64,000 bases of DNA from Allosaccharopolyspora coralli (GCF_009664835.1 NZ_CP045929.1:2852001-2916000), one strand, 5' to 3'. Positions 9,019 through 18,905 are shown, counted from the stretch's first letter. Notes: generated by a model from the sequence alone, not told the origin. Translations and numbers: made by a program.

Positions 9019-9245
9019 ACAGAGGGCGTTGTGAAACTTGGGTACGTGGTCCGGTACCGCCGCCCCGATTCGCACCTCGCCGTGTTGGGGTCCTCTTGAG
9101 TACCAGGTGTTCGCAAACGCGCCCCGAGCTCAGGCCGCGGTGCGCCGACAGTCTTCGTCCGGCCACGCACCCCGGCCAGCCGCGAGGTGCGCTACCCGAG
9201 CACCCACGCACACCGCTCCGCGCATCCCGTCTCCAAACGGCTCCC
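9019..9245 (+). repeat. Intergenic region with family 1 element, copy C (partial)
   Basis: Starting two bases after the exporter stop, about 40 nt (AGAGGGCG.TGTGAAACTTGGGT..GTGGTCCGGTACCGC) match the left arm of the element at 22616 with only about five differences. The inner hairpin and right arm are not recognisable, so this copy looks truncated. No gene is visible in this convergent junction. Confidence 0.6.
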
Positions 9246-12200
9246 TCAGCGCTGCCCGGGTATCGCGACCGCCATCGAGCCGGGCTCCCGACCGACCGGA
9301 GCCGGTCTCGGCTCCACCCCGATCTCCATCATCCGCTGCACGTACTGGGTGTGCCGACGCCGTGCCGCGCCGAACCGTCCCGCACGCTGCAGCAGCGCGA
9401 CGAGGTCGAGATGGACCCGTTCGTCGTAGATGTCGACGTCCAGCAGCCGCACCAGGCACCGCGCCGCGTTGTCGGTATCGCCCGCGGTCTCCCAGCACAC
9501 TGCCAAGGCGGAGAGCAACGACCACCAGGTCGACGCGACCTCTTCGGCCAACGACACGGCCCAGGGCTGGCCGGTGTCCTCCTCCAGGAACACGCCCGTG
9601 TACAGGCGTTCGGCGCCGAGCATGGCCTCGAGAGCTGCCTCACCGCCTCTCCGGTGCAGATCGAGCGCGGCCCACGACCGCGCCAGGAAGGCTTCGACGT
9701 CGATCTCCACGAGTGAGCGATCCAGCCAGACCGCGGTGCCGTCCCCGGCGACGGGTCCGTCCTCGGCGCGCCCCGAAGGCTGCAGCACCTCGCGCAACGT
9801 GAACAGCAGCACCGACAACCGGTTGGCCGACTTGCCCGGTGCGACCTCGGGCCACAGCAGCTCGCGCAACGCCTCCCTGGAGACCGGCCTGCGGTGGGCG
9901 ACGAGGATCTTGAGCAGGTCCCGCGCCTTGCGCGACTTCCACTCCGCCACCGGCACGGCCACGCCGTCGCGCCACACCTGGAACGTGCCCAGCGTGCGCA
10001 CCGTGATCGGGGGACTGCGATGAGCCGAGGCCTGCAACGGCCCGGCGACCTGTCTGGTCTGCACGTCGACCCCGCAATCCCGGAGGAACTCGGCGGCGCG
10101 CGCGGCCTCCGGGTCCGACCCCGGGGAGAGCCTCCCCGCCACGACCAGGGCCGCGGCCGCCTCGACACCACAGCCTGCCTCCTGCCAGACCTGCACCGCT
10201 TCGGGGAGTCGACGGCGCTCCCGAGTCGGTTCGTCGGCGGCCAGCACGCGCAGCACCAGCGACTCCGCGATCCCGACTTCCTCGCCCCGCGTGCGTGCGA
10301 GTTCCGCGGCTCGCGCCGCGTCGCGCAGTGCCGCTCGTGCGTCGCCGTCGAGCAGGCGCAGCCACCCGCGTGTCACCAAGGCCGGGATCGCACACGTCGT
10401 CTCCCCCGAGGCCACGGCCCGGTCGACATGACCGAACGCGGACGCGAGGTCCTCGGCAGCCGTGACCCGTGCGATCCCGACGAGCGCCGCGCCCCTTCCG
10501 ACGGTGTCGTGACTCCGTTCGGAGAGCTCCAAAGCGCGCTCGTAAGCCGCCAGCGCCCGTGCCCGCTGCCCGCGCAGCCGATGCACGTCGGCCAGACCGC
10601 ACAACGGACGGACGAGCAGTCGGGATCCCATTCGTTCGAGCGCTCCCCTCGCCTCGGTGAAATCGGCCGCGGCGTCCTCGTGACTCCCGGCACGCAGCGC
10701 GGCTCTGCCGCGCATGGTCAAGGCCAACGCTGTCGCGCACACGTCGCCGCACCTGCGTCCCAGACGCACTGCGGCATCGGCTTCCTCGCGGGAGCCGAGC
10801 GGGTCGCGGGACTCCGTCCACTGTTCGAGGGTCACGACCCGGATGCGGAGTTCCTGGAGCACGTCACCGGCTCGTGCGGCGGCGTCCAGTGCTCCGGTGC
10901 GATAAGCCTCGGCACGGACGAGGTCGCCGGAGCAGGCGGCGTGCGTCGACGCTGCGAGGTACACGGCAGCGTGCGCGCCGGCGTCGCCCGACGCACTCGC
11001 GGCGGCCTCGGCCCGCTCCACCAGCGCACCTACGTCGGCGTGGTCACCGACAAGCCGTCGTGCGGCGGCCGCCAATGCGAGAACCCGGGCGCCGTCGGCC
11101 GTGCGCTCGCCTCGCGGGTCCGAGCGGGCACAGGCCTGCAGGGCCTCGTCGATCTCACCCCGGTCGCAGGCGAGCTGCGCGACCCGCCAGGCCAGCGCCG
11201 GTTCCAGCATCTCGCGGTCCGCACCGGCATCCCGGAACGCCGCCAGCGCCGCGACCCACTGGCCCCGAACCTGGCGCGCCTGCCCCACGATGCGCAGAGC
11301 GGTGGGGTCCTTCCACGTGGTCACGTCGATGGAGGCGATGCGTTGCACGTCCTCGGCGACTCCGGCCTGGACCATCACGGCACCGTGCGTCGCCAACAGC
11401 GTGGCGCACACTTCCGGGTCGCCGGACGCGACGGCGTGTCCGAGCGCCGGTGACAGTGCGCCCTGCTCACCGCAATGCCGGGACAGTCCACGATGCAGCG
11501 CGGTTCGGGTGCGCGGTGCACGGCGTAGTTCCAGAGCGAAGTGGTCGCGCAGCGGTGGCACGAGCTCCCAGCCGCGGTCGGCCTCGGCCCGCACCAAGCC
11601 ACGCCGGGCCAACCCGATCAGACGTTGTTCCCAGGCCGGACAGGGCACCGCCGCGCCGCCGCGGTGCGCACACGCGGCCAGCGACCGCAGGTCGTCCCGC
11701 GAGTCGGCCGTTTCCTCACCGAGAACCTGCTCGAGCACGTATCGGTGGAACGGCTCCCCCGGTGTGGCGAACCGCTCCACGACGCTCACCCGACGTTCGA
11801 GCGGGATGTCTCGGAGCAGTCCGATCAGATGGTCCACCGCGCCGGGCCAGCCACCGGTCGCACGCCAGACCAAGTGCGCGAGAGCGCGTGGGTCCTCTCC
11901 GACGGTCGCCCGCACGAGCGTCTCGATCTCCGTCTCCGAGTACCCCAGATCCTCGGCTCCGAGCTCGGACATTCCGCCTTGGCCGCGCAACGATTCCAGC
12001 GAGAACGGCAGCGGCTGACGCGACAGGAGCACCAGGCTCAACCAGTCCGGGCCGTGCAAGCACACGTCCCGAAGCTGTCGTGCCTCCGAACTGTCGGGCG
12101 TGATGCGCTCCAGACCGTCCACAATCAGCACCGCGGCGATGTCCGGCCGGAGGGAATGCAGCCAGCTGTACAACGGCTGCTGATCCGCGGGTTCGCCCTC

Positions 12201-12515
12201 CACCAGGTCCGAGATCGCGGAGCGGACACGTTCGGCGAGGTCGCCACGCCCGGGAGTCCCCAGTGAGACCCACACCGTGTTGTCCGGGTCGCCGTGCTCG
12301 CGCACGCTCGTCGTCTTGCCCCAGCCTGCCGCAGCGGTGACCACGCAGACGCGCCGTCGTCCCGCAGGCCGCAACGCGTGGCTCAGCCGTGGGCGCGGAC
12401 CGACGGCGAGCAGCTCGTCGCGGCCGGTCATCCGGTGACTCGTCGGTCCGTCCAGTACTGCCGTGTGCGCGACTCGGATGGCGAACAGAACACCGTCGAT
12501 CACTCCCCCGGGCAC
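9246..12515 (-). CDS. Large STAND/SARP transcriptional regulator
   Basis: A 1089-residue regulator with an N-terminal P-loop (AAAGWGKTTS, around 61-70), a helical TPR-like middle with repeated Ala-rich helices, and a C-terminal OmpR-type DNA-binding plus BTAD domain (about 835-1089, starting ITVRTLGTFQVWRDG). SARP modules are usually N-terminal, so this order is reversed. SARPs commonly switch on secondary-metabolite clusters, and the gene faces the lanthipeptide operon across 228 bp. It is the best candidate for its pathway regulator, though that is inference. The start is uncertain: GTG 12515 as given, or ATG 12431. A perfect palindrome lies about 160 bp upstream. Confidence 0.8.
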   Translation of the reverse strand: MPGGVIDGVLFAIRVAHTAVLDGPTSHRMTGRDELLAVGPRPRLSHALRPAGRRRVCVVTAAAGWGKTTSVREHGDPDNTVWVSLGTPGRGDLAERVRSAISDLVEGEPADQQPLYSWLHSLRPDIAAVLIVDGLERITPDSSEARQLRDVCLHGPDWLSLVLLSRQPLPFSLESLRGQGGMSELGAEDLGYSETEIETLVRATVGEDPRALAHLVWRATGGWPGAVDHLIGLLRDIPLERRVSVVERFATPGEPFHRYVLEQVLGEETADSRDDLRSLAACAHRGGAAVPCPAWEQRLIGLARRGLVRAEADRGWELVPPLRDHFALELRRAPRTRTALHRGLSRHCGEQGALSPALGHAVASGDPEVCATLLATHGAVMVQAGVAEDVQRIASIDVTTWKDPTALRIVGQARQVRGQWVAALAAFRDAGADREMLEPALAWRVAQLACDRGEIDEALQACARSDPRGERTADGARVLALAAAARRLVGDHADVGALVERAEAAASASGDAGAHAAVYLAASTHAACSGDLVRAEAYRTGALDAAARAGDVLQELRIRVVTLEQWTESRDPLGSREEADAAVRLGRRCGDVCATALALTMRGRAALRAGSHEDAAADFTEARGALERMGSRLLVRPLCGLADVHRLRGQRARALAAYERALELSERSHDTVGRGAALVGIARVTAAEDLASAFGHVDRAVASGETTCAIPALVTRGWLRLLDGDARAALRDAARAAELARTRGEEVGIAESLVLRVLAADEPTRERRRLPEAVQVWQEAGCGVEAAAALVVAGRLSPGSDPEAARAAEFLRDCGVDVQTRQVAGPLQASAHRSPPITVRTLGTFQVWRDGVAVPVAEWKSRKARDLLKILVAHRRPVSREALRELLWPEVAPGKSANRLSVLLFTLREVLQPSGRAEDGPVAGDGTAVWLDRSLVEIDVEAFLARSWAALDLHRRGGEAALEAMLGAERLYTGVFLEEDTGQPWAVSLAEEVASTWWSLLSALAVCWETAGDTDNAARCLVRLLDVDIYDERVHLDLVALLQRAGRFGAARRRHTQYVQRMMEIGVEPRPAPVGREPGSMAVAIPGQR

Positions 12516-12676
12516 CGCTCAGCCTCGGCGCCCCCTCGATCGAAGCAGAAACCGCGGGGCACATTCGGGAATGTCCCCTACCCACCATCGCGCGAGGGTC
12601 AGGGCGCGTGTCACCCCGTTCGAATGACAGCGCCGGAAAGGCCGGAGAAACCCCCGATTGTGGTAATCCACGGGCG

Positions 12677-12692
12677 GCATTTCATGAAATGC
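12677..12692. promoter_or_regulatory. Perfect 16-bp palindrome, candidate operator
   Basis: GCATTTCATGAAATGC is perfectly self-complementary. It lies in an AT-rich patch of very GC-rich DNA between the methyltransferase stop and the SARP start. Its position suits an operator in the SARP promoter region. The binding protein is unknown. Confidence 0.5.
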
Positions 12693-12723
12693 ATTTACGA
12701 AGAACGCTCATCTCGAGCGGCGT

Positions 12724-13464
12724 TCACCTCGCCTTCCGGGCGACACACAGGACCGACTGACCAAAGGGCACCCGAACGTGCTTCTCGATCCGCCTCGTCA
12801 CGGGCACCAGGAACCGGTCGTAGACCGACACCAGTCGCGGATTCGGCGCGCCGGCACCGCCCTTGCGCACCGCAGCCCACCAGGCGAAAGCGCCGACGAA
12901 ATTGACCGGACGCGCGACCTCGACCCGCAGTTCCGCCTCGCGCGCGGCCGCGCTGACCGTACTCGGCGTGTACCGGCGGAAATGGCCGACTTTGCGGTCG
13001 AACTCGCCGTAGAGCCGCTGGTATCCCGGGACGAACAGAATCACCGACCCCCCCGGCCGCAAGGACTCGGAGAGCGAGCGCAACGCGGCCGCGTCCTCCT
13101 CGACGTGCTCGAGGACGTTGATGGCGATCAGCGACTCCACCGGATCGTCCAGCACCTGCTGGCCGTCGAGGTCGAACTGCATCGCCTCCACCTCGGGCCG
13201 ATGCTGGAACCGTTCCTTCATGTGGCTGACCGCGCCGGGGTCCACGTCGGTCACGACGTAGCGGTCCGTCCCGGTGAACCCGTCCGCGAACTCCCCGGTC
13301 CCGGCACCCACCTCGAGGACGGTGCGGCCACAGTGCGGGCGGATCAGCTCCCGCTGGTAGGCCATGTACCGGGGTTTGCCGCGGTCGTTCTCCAGAGCTC
13401 GTCCGGTCGCAGCCGTGAACGCGCCCTGTCCTTGGTCCACCGGGCTCTGGTCGTCACACGTCAT
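12724..13464 (-). CDS. SAM-dependent class I methyltransferase
   Basis: A 246-residue methyltransferase with motif I VLEVGAGTGEF, a DVDPGAV acidic loop, and AINVLEHVEEDAAALRSLSESLRPGG, typical of the Methyltransf_11/23 group. ATG 13464 has GGAG a few bases upstream; ATG 13476 is an alternative, and an open frame runs further upstream without coding character. It is on the same strand as the SARP gene, 208 bp away. Substrate unknown. Tailoring of the lanthipeptide is possible but unsupported beyond proximity. Confidence 0.8.
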   Translation of the reverse strand: MTCDDQSPVDQGQGAFTAATGRALENDRGKPRYMAYQRELIRPHCGRTVLEVGAGTGEFADGFTGTDRYVVTDVDPGAVSHMKERFQHRPEVEAMQFDLDGQQVLDDPVESLIAINVLEHVEEDAAALRSLSESLRPGGSVILFVPGYQRLYGEFDRKVGHFRRYTPSTVSAAAREAELRVEVARPVNFVGAFAWWAAVRKGGAGAPNPRLVSVYDRFLVPVTRRIEKHVRVPFGQSVLCVARKAR

Positions 13465-13476
13465 GGGGCTCCGCAT

Positions 13477-13991
13477 CGTCGCGGCCCACCACGGGAGCGC
13501 ACCCACAGGCGAACGGATCACCACGTGGTACCCGAAATGGGCGTTCTGTCCGTCTTCGGCGGACGCTAGCAGAGGCGACACACGCACACGGCCGGGCGCC
13601 CCCACGACGTCGAAATTCACCCGATCGGGCACACAACCGAAACGGCTTCGCCCTGCCAGTCCGGCATACCGCACCCACCCGTACCGCGCCACGCGACACT
13701 CCGAACCGGACTCGCGGCATTCGGGTCCTTCACCGGCGGCACCCCACGAACACGGCCGAGATCGACACCGATGCGACGCTTCGACGCTTCGGCGGTGGGA
13801 CCGGTCGACGGAACGGTATTGCCTCGTGGGTTAGCGCCTCGCCGAACCCCGGGGTTCGTTCAGCGGCACGTCACCGAGCCACACCGTCCATCGGATCGGT
13901 GCAAGCCCGGCCCGACCATGCTGCGAACCACCCACGGCGCGCTCTACGCTCGGACGAGCTCGTCACCGACCGCACCACCGAAGGGACCGGC
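13477..13991. other. Divergent intergenic region without a recognised gene
   Basis: About 515 bp separate the divergent methyltransferase and MFS genes. Open frames here are alternative-frame extensions without family resemblance. It presumably holds both promoters; I see no convincing motif. Confidence 0.5.
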
Positions 13992-15455
13992 ATGGCCGCC
14001 CCAGCCGGGGTCGCACTGGAATCGGCTTCAGGTCGCTGGCTTCTCGTCGCGACGATGCTCGGCTCCGGCGTCGCCTTCCTCGACGGGTCCGTCGTGAACG
14101 TGGCTCTTCCCGCGATCGGACGCGACCTCGGTGGCGGCTTCGCCGTTCTGCAGTGGACCGTCGACGCCTACCTGCTCACGCTCGGGGCGCTGCTGTTGCT
14201 CGGTGGCGCCATCGGCGACCGCTACGGCCGCCGCCGCGTCTTCCAGCTCGGGCTCGTCCTGTTCACACTCGCCTCGCTGGCCTGCGGACTCGCGCCGTCG
14301 GGACCCGCGCTGATCGTCGCGCGGCTCGCGCAAGGTATGGGCGGGGCACTACTGGTCCCCGGCAGTCTCGCGCTCATCAACGCCACGGTGCGCACCGACG
14401 ATCGCGGCCGGGCGGTCGGCACGTGGGCCGCGCTGACGGGTGTGGCCTCGGCCATCGGCCCGTTCGTCGGCGGATGGCTCGTCGATGCCGTGTCCTGGCG
14501 GTGGGTCTTTCTCATCAACCTGCCCATCGCCGCTGCCGCCATCTATGCCGCGCAGCGCCACGTTCCGGAAAGCAAGGGCTCGAGCACCGGACCGCCCGAC
14601 CTCGCCGGTGCCTTCACGGCGACCCTCGGGCTGGCTGGATGCGTCTACGCCTTGATCGAGATCCCCGCGCACGGCGCGACGACGGTCACTCTCGTCGCGG
14701 CGGTCGTCGGCGTGGCCGCGCTGGTCCTGTTCCCGTTCCTCGAGAAGCGCCACCCCGACCCGCTACTGCCGCTGGAACTGTTCCGCTCGCGACAGTTCAC
14801 CGGCGCGAATCTCACCACGCTCACGGTCTATGCCGCCCTGGGTGGAGCGCTGTTCCTGCTGTCACTGCAACTGCAGACGACCATGGGATACAGCGCTCTC
14901 GCGGCCGGAACCGCCACGCTGCCGATCACGATCATCATGCTGCTGCTCTCGAGCCGGATGGGCGGGCTCGCGCAACGCACCGGACCGCGGCTGCCGATGA
15001 CGATCGGGCCGCTGGTGTGCGCCGTCGGCCTCGCACTCATGACTCGCGCACAGCCGGGCGCCGGATACGTCACCGGCGTCCTACCGGGGGTGGTCGTGTT
15101 CGGTCTCGGTCTCGCGATCACCGTGGCGCCACTGACCTCGGCCGTGCTCGCGTCCGTCGATCCGGAACGAGGCGGGGTGGCCTCGGGAGTGAACAACGCG
15201 GTCTCACGCATCGCCGGACTGCTCGCGGTCGCGGTGCTGCCGGTGGTGGCAGGATGGGATCCGGCGGGGCCCGGCGGAGTCGGCACGGTGTTCGGACGAG
15301 CACTGCTGATCTCTGCCGTGTTGTGCGCATTCGGCGGTGCTCTGGCGTGGTGGACCATCGATCGGACGGTCGCGGTGCAGTCGTCCCCGGTTCCCGGTGT
15401 TCAACACGCCTGCCAGCACCCCTGCACCCGCGAATCCGCGAACACGTCCGACTGA
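13992..15455 (+). CDS. MFS drug exporter, DHA2 (14-TM, EmrB/QacA) family
   Basis: A 487-residue membrane transporter with the DHA2 hallmarks: LDGSVVNVALPAIGRDL in TM1, GDRYGRRR between TM2 and TM3, and GVASAIGPFVGGWLVD in TM5 (antiporter motif C). It probably expels hydrophobic compounds using the proton gradient. ATG 13992 has AAGGGA 6 nt upstream. Its end is 13 bp from the end of the convergent Lrp gene. It could be a self-resistance pump for the neighbouring cluster, but nothing links it directly. Confidence 0.88.
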   Translation: MAAPAGVALESASGRWLLVATMLGSGVAFLDGSVVNVALPAIGRDLGGGFAVLQWTVDAYLLTLGALLLLGGAIGDRYGRRRVFQLGLVLFTLASLACGLAPSGPALIVARLAQGMGGALLVPGSLALINATVRTDDRGRAVGTWAALTGVASAIGPFVGGWLVDAVSWRWVFLINLPIAAAAIYAAQRHVPESKGSSTGPPDLAGAFTATLGLAGCVYALIEIPAHGATTVTLVAAVVGVAALVLFPFLEKRHPDPLLPLELFRSRQFTGANLTTLTVYAALGGALFLLSLQLQTTMGYSALAAGTATLPITIIMLLLSSRMGGLAQRTGPRLPMTIGPLVCAVGLALMTRAQPGAGYVTGVLPGVVVFGLGLAITVAPLTSAVLASVDPERGGVASGVNNAVSRIAGLLAVAVLPVVAGWDPAGPGGVGTVFGRALLISAVLCAFGGALAWWTIDRTVAVQSSPVPGVQHACQHPCTRESANTSD

Positions 15456-15468
15456 GCGCAGTCGACCG

Positions 15469-15951
15469 TTACCCCTTCCAGTGATCGACCGGCAGCGGAC
15501 CCCGGTTCATCACGGTACGGATGGCGAACGTGCTGCGCGCATCGACGACGGGGCCGATCGCGAGGATCTGGTCGAGGAGCAACCGCTCGTACTCGGCCAG
15601 CCCTGGGACCACCGCCTCGACGAAGAAGTCGGCCTCTCCGGAGACCACATGGCAGGCGACCACCGCCGGACAGGCGATCAGCGCGGATTCCACGAGGTCC
15701 GAAGTCTCGCGGGAGTGTCGTTCGACCTTGATCGCGATGAACACCGTCAACCCCAGGCCGATCTCGTCTCGGTCAAGCTCGGCTCGATACCCGCTGATGA
15801 CCCCGCTCGACTCGAGCGCCTTGGTGCGGCGCAGACACGACGAAGGCGACAACGACACTGACTCCGCCAGGTCGACGTTGGCGATTCGCCCGTCGCGCTG
15901 AAGCCGAGCCAGTATGGCGCGATCTGTCTTGTCAGCAGCGTAGTCCGACAT
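15469..15951 (-). CDS. Lrp/AsnC-family transcriptional regulator
   Basis: A 160-residue Lrp-type regulator: an N-terminal winged HTH (DRAILARLQRDGRIANVDLAESVSLSPSSCLRRTKALE) and a C-terminal RAM ligand-binding domain (HVVSGEADFFVEAVV). It is divergent from an amino-acid permease 107 bp away, the classic pairing in which an Lrp protein senses an amino acid and controls its transporter. Confidence 0.9.
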   Translation of the reverse strand: MSDYAADKTDRAILARLQRDGRIANVDLAESVSLSPSSCLRRTKALESSGVISGYRAELDRDEIGLGLTVFIAIKVERHSRETSDLVESALIACPAVVACHVVSGEADFFVEAVVPGLAEYERLLLDQILAIGPVVDARSTFAIRTVMNRGPLPVDHWKG

Positions 15952-16058
15952 AGTCAGGACGATACACCGTCCGGTCTCGGCATAATATTGCGCGAGGGAC
16001 GCCTGGCTCGGTCATATTTGCCATCGCGTGCCGCGCTTTGTGGGCCACCCTGACGAGC
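15952..16058. promoter_or_regulatory. Divergent control region of Lrp gene and permease
   Basis: This 107-bp region contains GACGATACACCGTC, an imperfect inverted repeat, and an AT-rich CATAATATTG stretch unusual for the surrounding DNA. By analogy with other Lrp-permease pairs it should carry the Lrp binding site; this is inference. Confidence 0.4.
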
Positions 16059-17315
16059 ATGGGAAACACACCCGCTACGGCACTGTCGATACCTCGCGGA
16101 ACCGCGCTCTACATCGGTGCTTTGCTCGGCCCGAGCCTGATGCTGCTGCCCGGATTGGCCGCGAGCCTGGCGGGTCCGGCCTCGATCCTCGCGTGGCTGG
16201 GCCTGCTGGTCCTCTCCGGACTACTGGCCTGGATCTTCACCTGCCTCGGCACTCGCATCACGAGTTCCGGGGGTGTCGTCGCGTACGCCCACGCCGGACT
16301 CGGCTCGGCTGTCGGCCGGGTCGTCGGCTGGTGCTTCCTCGGCGGAGTCATCGCGGGCGCACCGGCCGTGTCCCTGATCGGCGGAACGTATGTGGCGACC
16401 CTGGTGGGCGGCGGGCGCACCGCGAGCGTCGCGGCCGCGGCCGCGCTCCTGCTGCTGGTACTCATGCTGACCCTCGGCGGAGCCCGCACCACGAGCGGCG
16501 CTCAGCTCGCACTGGTCGCGGTGCTGATCCTGCTCGTCGCCCTCGCGGTCGCGGGTTCAGCGCACGAGGCGCGCGCCGCACACTGGACACCGTTCCTTCC
16601 GCATGGTTGGGCGTCGGTGGGCAGCGCGGGCGCGGTGTTGATGCTCTCGTTCGTCGGATGGGAAGCGATCGCACCACTGACCTCACGATTCCGGCACCCG
16701 GCGCGGCAGCTCCCGCGCGTGATCGGTACCGCCTTCGCCGTGACGACGGTCGTCTACCTCGCTCTGGCGGCCGCCACGATCGCCGTGCTCGGCTCCGGCG
16801 CGGCCACGCTGGTCCCGCTGGCGGAGCTGCTTCGTGTCGCCGTCGGGCCGCTCGGGCCGGCGCTCGCGGCCGCCGCAGCCGTCGCGCTCACGCTCGCTGC
16901 CACGAATGCTTACCTCGCCTCTGCCACGACGCTGGCGAGCGACTTGGGCGCACGTGCACGCACGGCTGGACGTACGACGTTGCAGATCGGAATCGCCGTG
17001 GCCGGTGTCGCGCTGCTCGGTACCTACGCCGTCGACCTCATCTCGGTCGACCAGCTCGTGGCTCTGCCGACGACCCTGTTCCTCACGGTCTATCTGGGAT
17101 GCACGATCGCGGCTGCACGGGTGTTGCGTGGACCCGTTCGCGCTGCCGCGATCGTCGCCACCGTTGTGATCGGGATCGTGTTGGGTTTCAGCGGGCCGGC
17201 GCTCGTGGTCGCGCTCGGAGTGTCCGCCTTGGCCCTCGCAGTCCACCACCGCGCCCGCTCCACAGGGGACGAACACGAGACCGACCCGGTAGGCGCAACC
17301 CATCTTCCCGAGTAA
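16059..17315 (+). CDS. APC-superfamily amino-acid permease
   Basis: A 418-residue membrane protein with about 12 hydrophobic segments, beginning with the APC-type TM1 (IPRGTALYIGALLGPSLMLLPG). It has SFVGWEAIAPLTSRFRHPARQLPR, the charged loop typical of YjeH-like amino-acid exporters/permeases. ATG 16059 is preferred over an in-frame TTG 21 nt upstream. Regulation by the divergent Lrp protein is likely. Direction and substrate are unknown. Confidence 0.85.
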   Translation: MGNTPATALSIPRGTALYIGALLGPSLMLLPGLAASLAGPASILAWLGLLVLSGLLAWIFTCLGTRITSSGGVVAYAHAGLGSAVGRVVGWCFLGGVIAGAPAVSLIGGTYVATLVGGGRTASVAAAAALLLLVLMLTLGGARTTSGAQLALVAVLILLVALAVAGSAHEARAAHWTPFLPHGWASVGSAGAVLMLSFVGWEAIAPLTSRFRHPARQLPRVIGTAFAVTTVVYLALAAATIAVLGSGAATLVPLAELLRVAVGPLGPALAAAAAVALTLAATNAYLASATTLASDLGARARTAGRTTLQIGIAVAGVALLGTYAVDLISVDQLVALPTTLFLTVYLGCTIAAARVLRGPVRAAAIVATVVIGIVLGFSGPALVVALGVSALALAVHHRARSTGDEHETDPVGATHLPE

Positions 17316-17399
17316 GGGGTCCTTGCAGAATGAACTGTAGTCGTGTCAGCGGCCACACCGCCGAACGGTCATCACTCGCGCACATCAGCCAGCGGCGAG

Positions 17400-17502
17400 T
17401 TCTCAGTTCCCTCCTCGCGAGGACAGCGATGTCGTCGCGTAGGTCGCTACTCGAGAAAGCGCTCCCGCAGTGAGGAGGGCATGAGGTTCCGCCACCCGAC
17501 CC
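17400..17502. repeat. Palindromic dispersed element, family 2 copy D
   Basis: Arms CCCTCCTC (17409-17416) and GAGGAGGG (17472-17479) enclose GGACAGCG...GCTCCCGCAG, followed by GTTCCGCCACCCGACC. It shares this order of blocks with the copy at 37679-37789, where the stem bases differ but still pair. It occupies the convergent junction between the permease and the thioesterase. The rest of 17316-17517 shows no gene. Confidence 0.65.
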
Positions 17503-17517
17503 ACGGAGCGAGCGTGC

Positions 17518-17946
17518 TCACCCTCCATGCGCAGAGTTCTCGTCCAGCAACGCCTGAAGCTTCGCACGCACCGCGTCCGGAAACGGACAGGTCTCGTTGC
17601 GTTCGACGTCGACGTGCAGCGCCACGAGGTCCTCGGTCGCCACGACGGTGTCCGCGACACGCATCTCGTGCGAGACGAGGAGCTTCTTCGACCCCACCTC
17701 CGTGACACGGCTCCGTACGACGACCGAGTCCTGCTGCCTGACCTCACGCAGATAACGGACCCGAGCCTCCACCGTGTACAGCGAACACCCGCTGCCCCGG
17801 CGATACTCGTCGTCGAGTCCGGCCAGTTCCATCAGCGCGTCGGTCGCGAACCCGAACACCAGGACGTAGTAGGCCTCGCTCAGGTGGCCGTTGTAGTCGA
17901 TCCATTCAGGACGGATCTCCTGCCGGAACTCCGGAATCGTCGTCAT
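17518..17946 (-). CDS. cdhB: Hotdog thioesterase, probable betainyl-CoA thioesterase
   Basis: A 142-residue 4-hydroxybenzoyl-CoA-type hotdog thioesterase (RPEWIDYNGHLSEAYYVLVFGFATDALM), with the usual Asp-Tyr-Asn-Gly-His active-site segment. Its ATG overlaps the dehydrogenase stop (ATGA). In known carnitine degradation, betainyl-CoA is hydrolysed to glycine betaine by a thioesterase encoded with carnitine dehydrogenase and a BKACE enzyme, exactly this context. Function rests on context plus family. Confidence 0.8.
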   Translation of the reverse strand: MTTIPEFRQEIRPEWIDYNGHLSEAYYVLVFGFATDALMELAGLDDEYRRGSGCSLYTVEARVRYLREVRQQDSVVVRSRVTEVGSKKLLVSHEMRVADTVVATEDLVALHVDVERNETCPFPDAVRAKLQALLDENSAHGG

Positions 17947-18905
17947 CGTTGCGACCCCCGCACCTCGTTCATGGCCTCCATGACAGCGATGATCCCCTGG
18001 TCCCGTGCCGCGACCAGGTCCTCGATGGACCGCCCCTGCGCGGCGGACTCGCATCCGGCAACCATCTGGTCCCGCAACTCGTCGGTGAGGTCGGGCGCCT
18101 CGAGCCGGGTCCACGGCGACTTCAACGACGGGCCGAAATGGTCGAGCATGTGCGCCATACCGCCTTGGCCGCCTGCCAGGTGAAAGGTCAGACACGGCCC
18201 GAGCAACGGCCAGCGCAATCCCGGTCCCTGCGTGATGGACGTGTCGATCTGCTCCACTGTGGCTTCGCCTTCGGCCACCATGTGCAGCGCCTCCCGCCAG
18301 ATCGCCTCCTGCAGCCGGTTGGCGATGAAGCCGGGAACCTCGCGGTCCATGGTGATGACCTGTTTTCCTGCCACCTCGAAGAACTCGGCCGCCCACGCCA
18401 CTGCTCGCTGCTCGGTCCGCTCGCCGCCGACGACCTCCACCAGCGGGACGAGGTAAGGCGGGTTGAACGGGTGCCCGACGACGAGTCGTTCGGGCGTGGC
18501 ACACCGCTGCTGCATCTCCGTCATGCCGTAGCCGGAGGTCGACGAGGACACGACGACTCCGGCGGGTGTGGCTGCGTCGATCCGGGCGAGTACGTCCCGC
18601 TTGAGTTCGAGGTCCTCCGGGACGCTTTCCTGCACGAACTCCGCGTGCCGCACGGCCTCCTGCAACGTGGCCGCCACGGTGAGATTGTCCCGCGACGCCC
18701 CGTCGGCCAGCCCGAGCCTCGTCAACGCCGGCCACGCCGCGTCGACCAGAGCGCGAAGCGCCGTCTCGGCATCGGATGCCGGATCCCACGCCGTGACCTC
18801 GTAGCCGCGTGCAAGAAAGTGCGCGACCCAGCCGCCTCCGATCACTCCGGCACCGATGCAGGCGATTCGGCGCGCCTCGGCGGGCGCGGTGCGGTACTCG
18901 TTCAC
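17943..18905 (-). CDS. cdhA: L-carnitine 3-dehydrogenase (3-hydroxyacyl-CoA dehydrogenase family)
   Basis: A 320-residue NAD-dependent dehydrogenase with an N-terminal Rossmann motif ([24 protein letters not shown]), [20 protein letters not shown] and [19 protein letters not shown], as in carnitine dehydrogenases. It should oxidise L-carnitine to 3-dehydrocarnitine. GTG 18905 overlaps the upstream BKACE stop, and its own stop overlaps the thioesterase ATG, so the three genes are translationally coupled. A general 3-hydroxybutyryl-CoA dehydrogenase is the alternative, but the neighbours favour carnitine. Confidence 0.87.
   Translation of the reverse strand: MNEYRTAPAEARRIACIGAGVIGGGWVAHFLARGYEVTAWDPASDAETALRALVDAAWPALTRLGLADGASRDNLTVAATLQEAVRHAEFVQESVPEDLELKRDVLARIDAATPAGVVVSSSTSGYGMTEMQQRCATPERLVVGHPFNPPYLVPLVEVVGGERTEQRAVAWAAEFFEVAGKQVITMDREVPGFIANRLQEAIWREALHMVAEGEATVEQIDTSITQGPGLRWPLLGPCLTFHLAGGQGGMAHMLDHFGPSLKSPWTRLEAPDLTDELRDQMVAGCESAAQGRSIEDLVAARDQGIIAVMEAMNEVRGSQR

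Noticed and set aside
12724-13692. Longer methyltransferase from GTG 13692
   Set aside because: The extra 76 residues are Arg-rich and not family-like, and ATG 13464 or 13476 fits better.
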